Source: Pseudomonadota bacterium (GTDB taxonomy: Bacteria; Pseudomonadota; Gammaproteobacteria; Xanthomonadales; Marinicellaceae). Taken from it: a stretch of 47,034 bases of DNA. The position numbers and the translations under genes are program-made. The notes beneath the pieces were generated by a model. It had not been told where the DNA came from, searched no databases, and saw nothing but the letters and a program-made list of their open reading frames with translations. The stretch spans positions 1-47,034 of the forward strand of contig QQUO01000294.1 of the NCBI GenBank assembly GCA_008501575.1, written 5' to 3'. Positions within the stretch are counted from its first letter, which is position 1. Each line of letters starts with the position of its first letter. Shown in pieces: positions 6,193 to 13,763 of this stretch.

Positions 6193-7402
6193 CTTCATGT
6201 CGCTTTTCGCTGGCATCGGCGGCTTCGATTTAGGGTTTGAGAGGGCCGGCATGACACCGGTTGCACAATGTGAAATAGACCCATGGTGCCAAAAGGTATT
6301 AAAAAAACACTGGCCTGATGTGCCACTTTATGATGATGTGACTGAGCTCACATGGGAGCAACTAAAAAATGACGGAATCGAATCAATTGAACTTGTTTGC
6401 GGAGGATTCCCTTGCCAGCCATTCTCACTTGCCGGGAGGCGAAATGGCACAAAAGATGACAGACATCTCTGGCCAGCAATGCTCAGGATTATCGACGAAG
6501 TCAGGCCGGCTTGGGTTGTTGGTGAAAATGTTGCTGGAATCGCCAGTATGGAACAGTTCGAAGTGTTATTTAAAATGGAAAGCAAAACCCATCGCTTCAA
6601 AGGTTCATACGATGACTTTGAAGCGGTATATCTACGAGAAACAGAAATGTTACTCGACGGTATCATTAAAGACCTTGAAAAAATCGGTTACTCAGTCCAA
6701 TCATTTACTATTCCAGCTTGTGCCGTCGATGCCCAACACAGACGGGATAGATTGTGGATTGTGGCTCACACCGAGAAGTCAGGAAACTTACGAGGATCCG
6801 GTGAAATTTCAAACAAGGATGAAAAAATACAACAACGGTTCAAAATGTCCGAATTTATCAACTCAAGTAAAGCATACACACCTGTTCAGAACGCCGGATG
6901 CGCACTGCGGCCGAGGGGCAAAATCCGAAAAAACATTAAAAAGGAAAATAAAAGAAGGGATGCCAATAAATCTGAACGACCAGGTAGCGCATCCGCACCT
7001 ATTTTGGGCAACACCAGCAGCAACAGCCACAGAAACGAGCTCAGGCCAAAAAGCTTATTGGACCGGGACATGTTGGGTTCGTCCGGACGGAACGAAAAGA
7101 CAAACAAATCTACAGGACCAAGTGAAGATGTATCCGACACCACTTGCCCGAGACCACCGATTCAGGATGGATTTAAAAACAGTTGCGAAAAGAGCAAATC
7201 ATTCAAGAGGCGTGAATCTTTCCGAATATGTTCAAAGGATAGACCAATCAAATGGCCAGCTGAACCCAGAGTGGGTCGAGTGGCTAATGGGATACCCCGC
7301 CGGGTGGACAGACTTAGAGGATTAGGTAATGCCGTCGTGCCACAGATTCCTGAAATTATTGGCCGTGCGATTATGGCTATTGAGAATGGGGAAATCGTAT
7401 GA
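6185..7402 (+). CDS. C5-cytosine DNA methyltransferase
   Basis: 405-residue enzyme that methylates cytosine C5, using S-adenosylmethionine; in phages it protects against host restriction. Motif I is FAGIGGFDLG (residues 8-17), motif IV GGFPCQPFSLAG with catalytic Cys77, motif VI GENVAG (~113), motif VIII QHRRDRLWIVA (~183), and motif X RLRGLGNAVVPQIPEIIGRAI at the C-terminus. Start at ATG 6185 overlaps the preceding stop. Residues ~200-355, where the target-recognition domain should be, are unusually Lys/Arg/Asn/Ser-rich. This is the stretch also read in another frame by the embedded gene 6369-7325, so its composition may be dictated by that gene. Confidence 0.9.
   Translation: MINFMSLFAGIGGFDLGFERAGMTPVAQCEIDPWCQKVLKKHWPDVPLYDDVTELTWEQLKNDGIESIELVCGGFPCQPFSLAGRRNGTKDDRHLWPAMLRIIDEVRPAWVVGENVAGIASMEQFEVLFKMESKTHRFKGSYDDFEAVYLRETEMLLDGIIKDLEKIGYSVQSFTIPACAVDAQHRRDRLWIVAHTEKSGNLRGSGEISNKDEKIQQRFKMSEFINSSKAYTPVQNAGCALRPRGKIRKNIKKENKRRDANKSERPGSASAPILGNTSSNSHRNELRPKSLLDRDMLGSSGRNEKTNKSTGPSEDVSDTTCPRPPIQDGFKNSCEKSKSFKRRESFRICSKDRPIKWPAEPRVGRVANGIPRRVDRLRGLGNAVVPQIPEIIGRAIMAIENGEIV
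6369..7325 (+). CDS. embedded second gene, in a different frame, inside the methyltransferase
   Basis: 318-codon frame lying wholly within the methyltransferase gene, shifted +1. The product looks like a real protein. N-terminal SLASHSHLPGGEMAQKMTDI and C-terminal NPEWVEWLMGYPAGWTDLED match, from memory, a phage protein family often found over cytosine methyltransferase genes. In the middle, a unit with NL-x-x-QV then L/W-x-TP recurs: LWLTPRS, NLSTQVKHTHLFRTPDA, NLNDQVAHPHLFWATPAA, NLQDQVKMYPTPLARD. ATG at 6369 has GGGAG ten bases upstream. A 957-base open second frame in a conserved gene is unlikely by chance. Function unknown; a methylation accessory factor is a guess. Confidence 0.68.
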   Translation: MTESNQLNLFAEDSLASHSHLPGGEMAQKMTDISGQQCSGLSTKSGRLGLLVKMLLESPVWNSSKCYLKWKAKPIASKVHTMTLKRYIYEKQKCYSTVSLKTLKKSVTQSNHLLFQLVPSMPNTDGIDCGLWLTPRSQETYEDPVKFQTRMKKYNNGSKCPNLSTQVKHTHLFRTPDAHCGRGAKSEKTLKRKIKEGMPINLNDQVAHPHLFWATPAATATETSSGQKAYWTGTCWVRPDGTKRQTNLQDQVKMYPTPLARDHRFRMDLKTVAKRANHSRGVNLSEYVQRIDQSNGQLNPEWVEWLMGYPAGWTDLED

Positions 7403-7605
7403 TTAAACCACCTGACACACATGGCCGGCCGCAGAGTGAGGTTACTCAAGAAGTTATTGTGCATTTTTACAGGCATGGAAAGCTTACCAGACGTGAGCTT
7501 TTAGATTTTGTTGGCGAAGGTCAAAAGACTGACAACGTATTGAGGTACCTTAAAGGCCATGGGTTTATCCGCAATGTTCGCCGTGGCGTGTGGGAGTTAG
7601 CATGA
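7399..7605 (+). CDS. small winged-helix-like protein
   Basis: 68-residue protein; HFYRHGKLTRRELLDFVGEG then VLRYLKGHGFIRNVRRGVWEL has the helix-helix-wing rhythm of a small winged-helix DNA-binding fold. ATG overlaps the methyltransferase stop. Likely a regulator or DNA-associated accessory protein; no named family. Confidence 0.65.
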   Translation: MIKPPDTHGRPQSEVTQEVIVHFYRHGKLTRRELLDFVGEGQKTDNVLRYLKGHGFIRNVRRGVWELA

Positions 7606-7608
7606 ACC

Positions 7609-7797
7609 ATGGGCGAGCGTATCAATATGGGCGTTATCCAAGGTGCTGTAACACCGATGACCAAGTCGGAGTTAATCGAATATGTCGGCACTATGGATTT
7701 AACCGACGTGCAAAAGCAGCGGGTCTGGAATCACTGGGTAACTGTTCAGAAAATCAGGATGGCCATGGTAGCCAGGGAGCGTTCGGGTGATTCGTAG
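7609..7797 (+). CDS. small hypothetical protein
   Basis: 62 residues, mostly helical and charged (TKSELIEYVGTMDLTDVQKQ), no cysteine or membrane segment. It follows the winged-helix gene by three bases and overlaps the NinB-like gene by 11. I prefer this frame over a competing 66-codon frame at 7590-7790 because its start fits the spacing of the operon. Confidence 0.55.
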   Translation: MGERINMGVIQGAVTPMTKSELIEYVGTMDLTDVQKQRVWNHWVTVQKIRMAMVARERSGDS

Positions 7798-8311
7798 AAC
7801 TTTTATAATTGAAACAGTTAACGATCATCGGCAAGCCGTTAATGCTGTAGACGAATGCTACAAACTGGCTTCCATTGAGCAAAGCCCGCATTTGTTGGAG
7901 ATAAAGCCTTTTGAGGGTGACCGGTCGCTGGCTCAGAATCGATTGCAGTTTCACTGGTTTAATCAGTTAGAGCGTCAGTCGTTTTCGCTTGAACCAGGCA
8001 AGGCAGCCGAATCTATCGGTGGATGGACAATCGATATGATCAGGGCTTATTGTAAGTTTGAGTTCGGGGTGCCAATTATGTCGGAGGATAGCGAATTCAT
8101 TTACACCTGGTCACTGGCGATGCGTGGCATCCATGAACGAGAAGATAAGCTGTTAATCGCTAAGGAATGGCCGGTCACCAGTCTGATGAATACTGAGCAA
8201 TTCACTCGGTACCTGAACAACATCTATTATCACTTTACACCGCAAGGTGCGATTCTCACCACTAACAGCGACCTTTATTACGAGGCCATGGGATTACGTC
8301 GTGAACGTTAA
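7787..8311 (+). CDS. NinB-like phage recombination protein
   Basis: 174 residues. It begins RRTFIIETVNDHRQAVNAV, then has the RSLAQNRLQFHWFNQL segment that corresponds to the conserved RSL-x-QN motif of lambda NinB (Orf), and a C-terminal region with TRYLNNIYYHF. NinB-type proteins bind single-stranded DNA and help load recombination machinery, which fits the ERF annealase and the Ref-like nuclease of this phage. Start is GTG 7787, overlapping the preceding gene. Overall similarity outside the RSL-QN motif is not certain. Confidence 0.65.
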   Translation: MIRRTFIIETVNDHRQAVNAVDECYKLASIEQSPHLLEIKPFEGDRSLAQNRLQFHWFNQLERQSFSLEPGKAAESIGGWTIDMIRAYCKFEFGVPIMSEDSEFIYTWSLAMRGIHEREDKLLIAKEWPVTSLMNTEQFTRYLNNIYYHFTPQGAILTTNSDLYYEAMGLRRER

Positions 8312-8564
8312 GCAATACAAAAACAAAGTGGCATCACTGGGGTGTCTTATTTGTCGCCGCCCGCCGGAATTGCACCATCCGCGATTTGTGGCCGGTGCCA
8401 GTCAGCGGGCATCAGACTGGATGGTTATTCCTTTATGCCCTGAACATCACCGGACCGGTGGCCATGGCGTGGCGCTTCATGCAGGGCAAACAACTTTTGA
8501 ACGGATCTATGGCACGGAAGCCGATTTATTAGCACAGACTATTAGTGAGGTAATGCAGTTATGA
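8301..8564 (+). CDS. Ref-like HNH nuclease (RecA-dependent nuclease family)
   Basis: 87-residue nuclease core. Starts NVKQYKNKVASLGCLICRRP, then LHHPRF, RASDWMVIPLCPEHHRTG and GHGVALHAG. The spaced Cys pair and HH motifs are the metal-binding/HNH core of the P1 Ref family, which cuts DNA at RecA D-loops. I use GTG 8301 (GGGA seven bases upstream), inside the end of the NinB-like gene; the longer frame from 8247 adds residues that do not look like the family. Confidence 0.8.
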   Translation: MNVKQYKNKVASLGCLICRRPPELHHPRFVAGASQRASDWMVIPLCPEHHRTGGHGVALHAGQTTFERIYGTEADLLAQTISEVMQL

Positions 8565-8845
8565 CTATTATAATTTTGTGGGGTTTGGCCGTGGCCGGTT
8601 ACTTCGGTTATCGGATGATGTGTTATCGGGCCCGGTGCCGTCGTGCTGATCAGTTAAAGTCGGCCGGGTACTTATGCGGCAAGGTGCCGTTAACCAACAT
8701 AGACCGGCTTGAACAGTGGGCGGTTAAGTACGCGCCCAAGAAGATAATGGATAGGGGGTTTGAGTTCGACAACTCGAAGATTTATGAACGGTGCCGGCAG
8801 AAACGTTCGGCTAATGTTATTCCGATGAAGGTGGCTAAGCGATGA
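8561..8845 (+). CDS. small membrane-anchored hypothetical protein
   Basis: 94 residues with one N-terminal transmembrane helix (TIIILWGLAVAGYFGYRMM) followed by a strongly basic, Cys-containing cytoplasmic part (RARCRRADQLKSAGYLCG). ATGA overlaps on both sides tie it to the Ref-like and late-regulator genes. Function unknown. Confidence 0.6.
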   Translation: MTIIILWGLAVAGYFGYRMMCYRARCRRADQLKSAGYLCGKVPLTNIDRLEQWAVKYAPKKIMDRGFEFDNSKIYERCRQKRSANVIPMKVAKR

Positions 8846-9375
8846 ATTTAGAAGAATTAATAACCGGTTTATCCGAGCGGTCTACCAGCTTACATGATTC
8901 ATTCGGTAAGGGCGGCCGTGGCGGTGTATCAACTATAACATTCAAGGACATTATAAAATCATCTGTTGGGTTGCTTGATTCTAAGTTTGACCAGGAATTT
9001 GTTTTATTCGTTTATATTGACCAGGGCGATAAAGAGTTCATTCATAGACAGCTACTAAATATGATTTATTCTGAGGTGCCGGACATGGAAGGTCTTGTGG
9101 CCAAGGTTGACCGGTTAAAGCGGACGTCTAACTATCCTGCGTTTTTTAAAGGAACCCGGGCCCTTGATGATATGCTTCGAGCGTGTGCATATTTAGCTGT
9201 CGATTCAGCTGTACAGAAACGCCGGTTTAGTAGTCGTGATGCGGCGGCACGGATAGGATGCAGTAAAGACACTTACATCACACACTACCGCGATGCTGTG
9301 ATGACAATCGCACAGAACCTATCAGATAGATTGGTCAATGCAGAGCGTAAGATTCGGGCGGTGGTTTATGATTAA
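8842..9375 (+). CDS. candidate late-gene regulator (antiterminator Q position)
   Basis: 177 residues. The C-terminal third carries a helix-turn-helix (RRFSSRDAAARIGCSKDTYI, then HYRDAVMTIAQNLSDR), like a sigma-region-4/ArpU-type or Q-type regulator. It sits at the end of the early-middle operon, two small genes before a promoter-terminator pair (9855-9975) that precedes all packaging genes. In lambdoid phages this is exactly where the late antiterminator Q lies. No classical Q zinc-binding Cys cluster is visible, so the role is inferred from position and the HTH. Confidence 0.6.
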   Translation: MNLEELITGLSERSTSLHDSFGKGGRGGVSTITFKDIIKSSVGLLDSKFDQEFVLFVYIDQGDKEFIHRQLLNMIYSEVPDMEGLVAKVDRLKRTSNYPAFFKGTRALDDMLRACAYLAVDSAVQKRRFSSRDAAARIGCSKDTYITHYRDAVMTIAQNLSDRLVNAERKIRAVVYD

Positions 9376-9583
9376 GTTGTTCTTAAAATACGCAGGATTT
9401 ATTCTGTTTGTTTCTGGAATATTGATATCAATTCACATTTTCTACTTAATAACGATAAATAACCAGCTGAACATCTACAACGCATACTTTGTATTTTATG
9501 CAGAGAAAAGTTTTATATCTGTATTGTTACAGGTGGTTGGTGTTTTTATGATGATTAACGGCTTTGACGAAGGTGACTTATGA
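9368..9583 (+). CDS. two-span membrane protein
   Basis: 71 residues with two hydrophobic segments (FLKYAGFILFVSGILISIHI and SVLLQVVGVFMMI) joined by a polar loop. ATG 9368 overlaps the preceding stop; an in-frame start at 9338 would sit deep in that gene. Small, holin-like in shape, but outside the lysis cassette. Function unknown. Confidence 0.6.
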   Translation: MIKLFLKYAGFILFVSGILISIHIFYLITINNQLNIYNAYFVFYAEKSFISVLLQVVGVFMMINGFDEGDL

Positions 9584-9819
9584 GTGACAAAATTCTTACA
9601 AGAAAAGAAAAAATAAAAAGCATTATTGGTTTTGTTAATGAGATTGAGAAATACGAGAGTTTGGGGATGGCATCTGATGATATGATTGATTATATCTATG
9701 ATGCGTTGCAGTCGGCATCTTATGAGTTTTGTATATCTCTATTTATGAATTTTTTTAGCATGAGCCGTGAAGATGCAATGATTGGCATTAAGGATGCTGC
9801 TGAAAATATTAATCAATAA
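9580..9819 (+). CDS. hypothetical protein, last gene of the early-middle operon
   Basis: 79 acidic, helical residues (IKSIIGFVNEIEKYESLG, ASDDMIDYIYDALQSASYEF). ATGA overlap with the gene before it. No family recognised. Followed by the late control region. Confidence 0.6.
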   Translation: MSDKILTRKEKIKSIIGFVNEIEKYESLGMASDDMIDYIYDALQSASYEFCISLFMNFFSMSREDAMIGIKDAAENINQ

Positions 9820-9854
9820 TAAGTAGGGTTGTGGTTGAAGCAAGCGTTAAAAAT

Positions 9855-9883
9855 TTGCATTTAGACAGTTTTTAGGGTATATT
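9855..9883 (+). promoter_or_regulatory. late promoter (pR'-like)
   Basis: -35 TTGCAT (9855-9860), 17-base spacer, -10 TATATT (9878-9883, 5 of 6). It would give a start near 9890 and a short leader ending at the terminator 9943-9975. This is the lambda pR'-tR' layout used by Q-type antitermination. Confidence 0.5.
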
Positions 9884-9905
9884 TCCCATTGTGCGGTGTT
9901 GTGGA

Positions 9906-9991
9906 TGAATCACAATTAACCGCGAATCCAAACAGATATAAAGCCTGACGGTCACCAAACCGCCGGGCTTTTTTTATGCCTGAATCACAAT
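9906..9991 (+). repeat. direct repeat TGAATCACAAT flanking the late terminator
   Basis: TGAATCACAAT occurs at 9906-9916 and 9981-9991, either side of the terminator; the second copy overlaps the HNH gene start codon. Possibly a binding site in the late leader. Confidence 0.45.
9943..9975 (+). terminator. intrinsic terminator before the packaging genes (tR'-like)
   Basis: GCCTGACGG (9943-9951) pairs with CCGCCGGGC (9960-9968) with one mismatch and one G-U pair, followed by seven T. It lies 15 bases before the HNH gene, so late genes need read-through. Confidence 0.8.
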
Positions 9992-10358
9992 GCCATCAAA
10001 GCCAAAGACTCACAGAATCAGTAAAGGTAAATCCCATAAGGATGAACTGCGCCGTAAACGTGACATCAAGCAGGCAAAGATAAGGCAAAGCAAACGGATG
10101 TACAACACCGGATCAAAGGCATGGCAATCAATCAGAAACAGTCAGCTGTCACAGTATCCATTATGTGCTGATTGTTTGGACAAAGGACTTACCAGGTCAG
10201 CTAATGTTGTCGATCACATCGATGGTAACAGCTGGAATAATGACCCGAGTAACCTGCAATCCTTATGCAGTACCTGTCACAACAGGAAAACAGCACTGTA
10301 TGACGGTGGTTTCGGCCGTAAAACAAGTAAAACACACACAGATACACGTAACAAATGA
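9990..10358 (+). CDS. HNH endonuclease of the packaging module
   Basis: 122 residues. Very basic N-terminal 50 residues (DNA contact), then the HNH fold: CADCLDKG, VVDHIDGNSWNNDPSNLQSL and CSTCHNRKTALYDGGFGRK, with two Cys pairs that hold zinc. Such proteins next to terminase genes are required for cos cutting in HK97-like phages. It precedes both terminase genes and the G-rich candidate cos sequence. First gene after the late terminator. Confidence 0.9.
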   Translation: MPSKPKTHRISKGKSHKDELRRKRDIKQAKIRQSKRMYNTGSKAWQSIRNSQLSQYPLCADCLDKGLTRSANVVDHIDGNSWNNDPSNLQSLCSTCHNRKTALYDGGFGRKTSKTHTDTRNK

Positions 10359-10375
10359 CACCGGGGGGGGTGGGT
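10359..10375 (+). other. candidate cos (packaging cut) site
   Basis: CACC, eight G, then TGGGT, in the gap between the HNH gene and the small terminase. From memory, phages with an HNH-terminase pair often have a G-run of this type here, and cos lies between these genes. The exact nick positions cannot be read from sequence. Confidence 0.4.
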
Positions 10376-10465
10376 TAAATCATAAATAGGTTTAACCATA
10401 GTTCGTTTGCCCAAGGGATTTTTTTATTTCCACAAATAAAACATTTCAATTATTTTAAATGCGCA

Positions 10466-10843
10466 ATGGCCAAGAAAAAACCAACAGCGATTTTAGAGCT
10501 GAATAATGCTTTTAAAAAAAATCCGGACCGCGCACGCCCAAACGAACCTAAAACAGAATTATTAGGAAAGCCGCCAACTTACTTTAAGGCGAAGCAAAAG
10601 AAAATCTGGAATGAAATAAAATCAAATTGTGCTGAAGGCGTATTGCAGCAGTCAGATGCTTTGGCTGTTGAGGCTCTTGTTCATTTGCTGGAAGAGTTCA
10701 GAGATTGCCCTCGAGTTTTTCAGGCTTCAAAAATGACACAAATGCAGGGGATTCTTAAACAGCTTGGCATGACGCCATGTGCCAGGGCTTCGGTGGTGGT
10801 ACCAAAAAAAGAGGATAAAAAGTCCAAGTTTAAGGATATGTAA
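10466..10843 (+). CDS. terminase small subunit (P27-like)
   Basis: 125 residues, basic, helical. PPTYFKAKQKKIWNEIKSNC, ALAVEALVHLLEEFRDC and ILKQLGMTPCARASV follow the pattern of the P27 small terminase family, including the C-terminal LGMTP-x-x-R segment. It would bind the packaging site and hand DNA to the large subunit, whose gene begins two bases later. Confidence 0.85.
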   Translation: MAKKKPTAILELNNAFKKNPDRARPNEPKTELLGKPPTYFKAKQKKIWNEIKSNCAEGVLQQSDALAVEALVHLLEEFRDCPRVFQASKMTQMQGILKQLGMTPCARASVVVPKKEDKKSKFKDM

Positions 10844-10845
10844 CC

Positions 10846-12564
10846 TTGGCGCGTAAAAAGTTATCATCGTACTTCAAGGACACGGAGTACGAGCACTGTT
10901 ATCGTGCGACAAAATATGCTGAGGACGTTGTATCGAAAAAGATACCGGCCGGTAAATATACAATTCTGGCATGCAAACGTCAGCTTGATGATCTAAGGAA
11001 TCAAACAAAATATTCATTTGACCCGAGAAAGGCTGAAAGGATTTGTCGGTTTATTGAATCAATGCCACACACCAAAGGCGAATGGGCGGCCAAAGGCGAA
11101 ACGGTCAAATTAGAACCATGGCAATCGTTTACCCTAACTTGCATCTTTGGCTGGGTTGATGAAAAAGGAATCAGGCGATTTACCGATGTTTACGAGGAAA
11201 TACCGCGCAAAAACGGAAAGTCCATTAAAGCCGCCGGTGTAGGTAACTACATGCTTGCTATGGACGGCGAACACGGCGCTGAAGTTTATTCTGGTGCTAC
11301 ATCAGAAAAGCAAGCTTGGGAAGTCTTTAGACCAGCAAAGATCATGACTGAAAAAAGCCCGGATTTTAAAGAAGAGTTCGGTATTCAGATAAACGCAAAA
11401 TCAATGGTAATCCCATGGAACGGGTCAAAGTTCGAGCCGGTTATCGGTAAGCCTGGCGATGGTGCCAGTCCGAGCTGTTGGATTCTTGATGAGTATCACG
11501 AAGCACCGGACTCAAGTCAGCGAGATACGGCCAAAACTGGCATGGGTGCAAGAAAGCAGCCATTATTGTTTATCATCACAACCGCTGGATTTGATCAGTA
11601 CAGCGCCTGTTATGACGCAAGGATTGAATTAACCAAAGTGCTTGAGGGGACGGTGGTCAATGACCGTATGTTTGGCATCATTTATCATTTTGATGAAAAA
11701 GACGATTGGTCAGACCCGAAAGTATTAGCCAAAGCGAACCCAAATATGGGGGTTAGTGTCAGTGAACAGTTCTTACTTGATCAACAACAGGACGCTATCA
11801 ACAACCCGGCCAAACAAAACGCATTTAGAACAAAGCACGGTAACCAATGGGTAGGTGCAAAAACAGCCTACTTCAATATGGAACGCTGGCAGAAATGCGG
11901 TGACGATAAACTAACCATTGACCAGGTCATTGATAAGCAGGCGCATTTAGGTGCCGACTTATCAAGCCATGTTGACTTTACATCGATTATCCACCTGTTT
12001 ACCGAAGTAATTGACGGAAAACGCCATTATTGGGTGTTTACCGAAAACTACCTGCCACAGTCGGCAATTGAAAATGAAAAGACCGGAAACTACCGACTAT
12101 GGCAAGAACAAGGATACATAAACGTTGCTGATGGTGAAGAAATCGACTTCCAGAAAGTCGAAGATGACATCACCGAAGCATGGGATAAATACCCGAACAT
12201 TCAGGACGTGGCCTATGACAAACACAAGGCCCAACAGTTAAGCCAAAGGCTCCGAGATACCGGCGTTGAGATGATTGAGTACCCACAGCAAGTGCTCACC
12301 ATGTCGCCGGCGATGAAAGAACTTGAATCAGCTATAAACAGCGGTCGACTACATCACAACAATGACCCGGTGTTAACTTGGATGATGTCAAACGTCATAG
12401 CCAAAGAAGACCGTAAAGGAAACGTTTACCCTAACAAAGAACGCAAAGAAAACAAAATCGATGGCGCAGTATCGCTGATTATGGCCATCGGCAGGGCATC
12501 GTTTAATGATGATGACGATGATACCGAAGATTTTAACGCATTTACGAAAAACCCGATTGTATGA
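10846..12564 (+). CDS. terminase large subunit
   Basis: 572-residue packaging motor and nuclease of the HK97/lambda-like class. Walker A is PRKNGKSIKAA (~residue 119), Walker B CWILDEYHEA (~210), coupling segment SGATSEKQAWEVF precedes it, and the C-terminal RNase-H-like nuclease has LGADLSSHVDF (~367) with its Asp. Start is TTG 10846 with AAGGA nine bases upstream. Length is normal. The stop overlaps the portal start (ATGA). Confidence 0.95.
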   Translation: MARKKLSSYFKDTEYEHCYRATKYAEDVVSKKIPAGKYTILACKRQLDDLRNQTKYSFDPRKAERICRFIESMPHTKGEWAAKGETVKLEPWQSFTLTCIFGWVDEKGIRRFTDVYEEIPRKNGKSIKAAGVGNYMLAMDGEHGAEVYSGATSEKQAWEVFRPAKIMTEKSPDFKEEFGIQINAKSMVIPWNGSKFEPVIGKPGDGASPSCWILDEYHEAPDSSQRDTAKTGMGARKQPLLFIITTAGFDQYSACYDARIELTKVLEGTVVNDRMFGIIYHFDEKDDWSDPKVLAKANPNMGVSVSEQFLLDQQQDAINNPAKQNAFRTKHGNQWVGAKTAYFNMERWQKCGDDKLTIDQVIDKQAHLGADLSSHVDFTSIIHLFTEVIDGKRHYWVFTENYLPQSAIENEKTGNYRLWQEQGYINVADGEEIDFQKVEDDITEAWDKYPNIQDVAYDKHKAQQLSQRLRDTGVEMIEYPQQVLTMSPAMKELESAINSGRLHHNNDPVLTWMMSNVIAKEDRKGNVYPNKERKENKIDGAVSLIMAIGRASFNDDDDDTEDFNAFTKNPIV

Positions 12565-13763
12565 AATTAAATCCTTTTACCTGGTTCAAAAAAAGCAATG
12601 AATTGACATTGCGAGACCCTGAACTATACAAAATATCGGGCGGATATGATTCATACACGCATAAAATAATTACTGCTGATACTTTGCTTTATGCGTCTGC
12701 CATGTGGTCGGGTATAAGGCTTATATCTGAGACCATTGGCACTTTGCCACTTAATCTGTATAAACGTACTGAAAACGGGCGAATTAAAGACCGTGATAAC
12801 CCGCTTTTTTATCGCTTTGCGACAATGCCGAACAAGTACGAAAGCGACATTGAGTGGAAAGAACAAATAGCTATGAGCATGGTCATATATGGTACCGGCT
12901 ACTCGACTAAGCAAATGTTTGGTAATCGTGGGATATTTGAGTATATCTTTAACGATAATTTGGAATTAAAAACCGATGAAGATGAGCCCTACTACATAAA
13001 GTATAAAAAAACAGGTCAAAAGCGGCTTGAATTTGATGAAGTTATCCGCGTTAAGGGTTTTGGCGGACTTGGAAGCCTTGAGGGCTCACGCTTACAGAAA
13101 TACAGTAAACACGCCGTTGCTTTAGCATTGGCCGCTGATGAATATGGTGGCCGATTCTTTGGTCAGGGTGGTAGGCCGTCTGGTGTACTTCAGATTGATC
13201 GTATATTGACACCAGAACAGCGCAAGGATTTGAGAGAAGCATATGAACCACTTCTTAATCCGTCAATGGAGCGCCAAGGCCGTCTTGCAATCACAGAAGC
13301 TGGCATGAAATATTCACAAGTCAGCGGTAAAAATAACGAAAGCCAGTTTATTGAGACCCGGAAGTATCAGACGGCCGAAGCCGCCCGATTCCTGCGTATC
13401 CCGCTATGGATGATGATGGAACCAGACGGCTCTAAATTTAACAATAATGAGCAAGGAAACCAGCATTTTCTACAATTCACCTTGCGACCCTATTTAGTCA
13501 GAATTGAAAAGGCACTCAATACTCAGGTATTAAGTCGAGCGATGCAAAGCACCCATTATTTTGAGTTTGATACCGCGCCATTGTTACGACCTGACACTCA
13601 AACCAGATTTGATGTATATGGCAAGGCCAGAACCGCGGCCATTTTGACAACAAACGAAATCAGAGCGATGGAAAACAAACCGCCGATTAAAGGTGGTGAT
13701 GAGATTTACGCGCCACTGAATTCAAACTCAACTACACCCACAGGTGAACAAAATGAGAATTAA
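12561..13763 (+). CDS. portal protein (HK97 family)
   Basis: 400 residues, forms the dodecameric ring through which DNA enters and leaves the head. The pattern ADTLLYASAMWSGIRLISET, LPLNLYKR, VIYGTGYS, GLGSLEGSRLQ and FIETRKYQTAEAARFLRIPL is that of HK97-type portals. Overlaps the terminase by 4 bp and the protease by 11 bp. Confidence 0.93.
   Translation: MKLNPFTWFKKSNELTLRDPELYKISGGYDSYTHKIITADTLLYASAMWSGIRLISETIGTLPLNLYKRTENGRIKDRDNPLFYRFATMPNKYESDIEWKEQIAMSMVIYGTGYSTKQMFGNRGIFEYIFNDNLELKTDEDEPYYIKYKKTGQKRLEFDEVIRVKGFGGLGSLEGSRLQKYSKHAVALALAADEYGGRFFGQGGRPSGVLQIDRILTPEQRKDLREAYEPLLNPSMERQGRLAITEAGMKYSQVSGKNNESQFIETRKYQTAEAARFLRIPLWMMMEPDGSKFNNNEQGNQHFLQFTLRPYLVRIEKALNTQVLSRAMQSTHYFEFDTAPLLRPDTQTRFDVYGKARTAAILTTNEIRAMENKPPIKGGDEIYAPLNSNSTTPTGEQNEN

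Noticed and set aside
7590..7790. 66-codon frame overlapping 7609-7797
   Set aside because: Start lies inside the previous gene and the composition is poor; the 7609 frame fits operon spacing better.
10363..10370. Phase-variable poly-G tract
   Set aside because: It is intergenic, not in a coding frame or at promoter spacing; a cos-related role is more likely.
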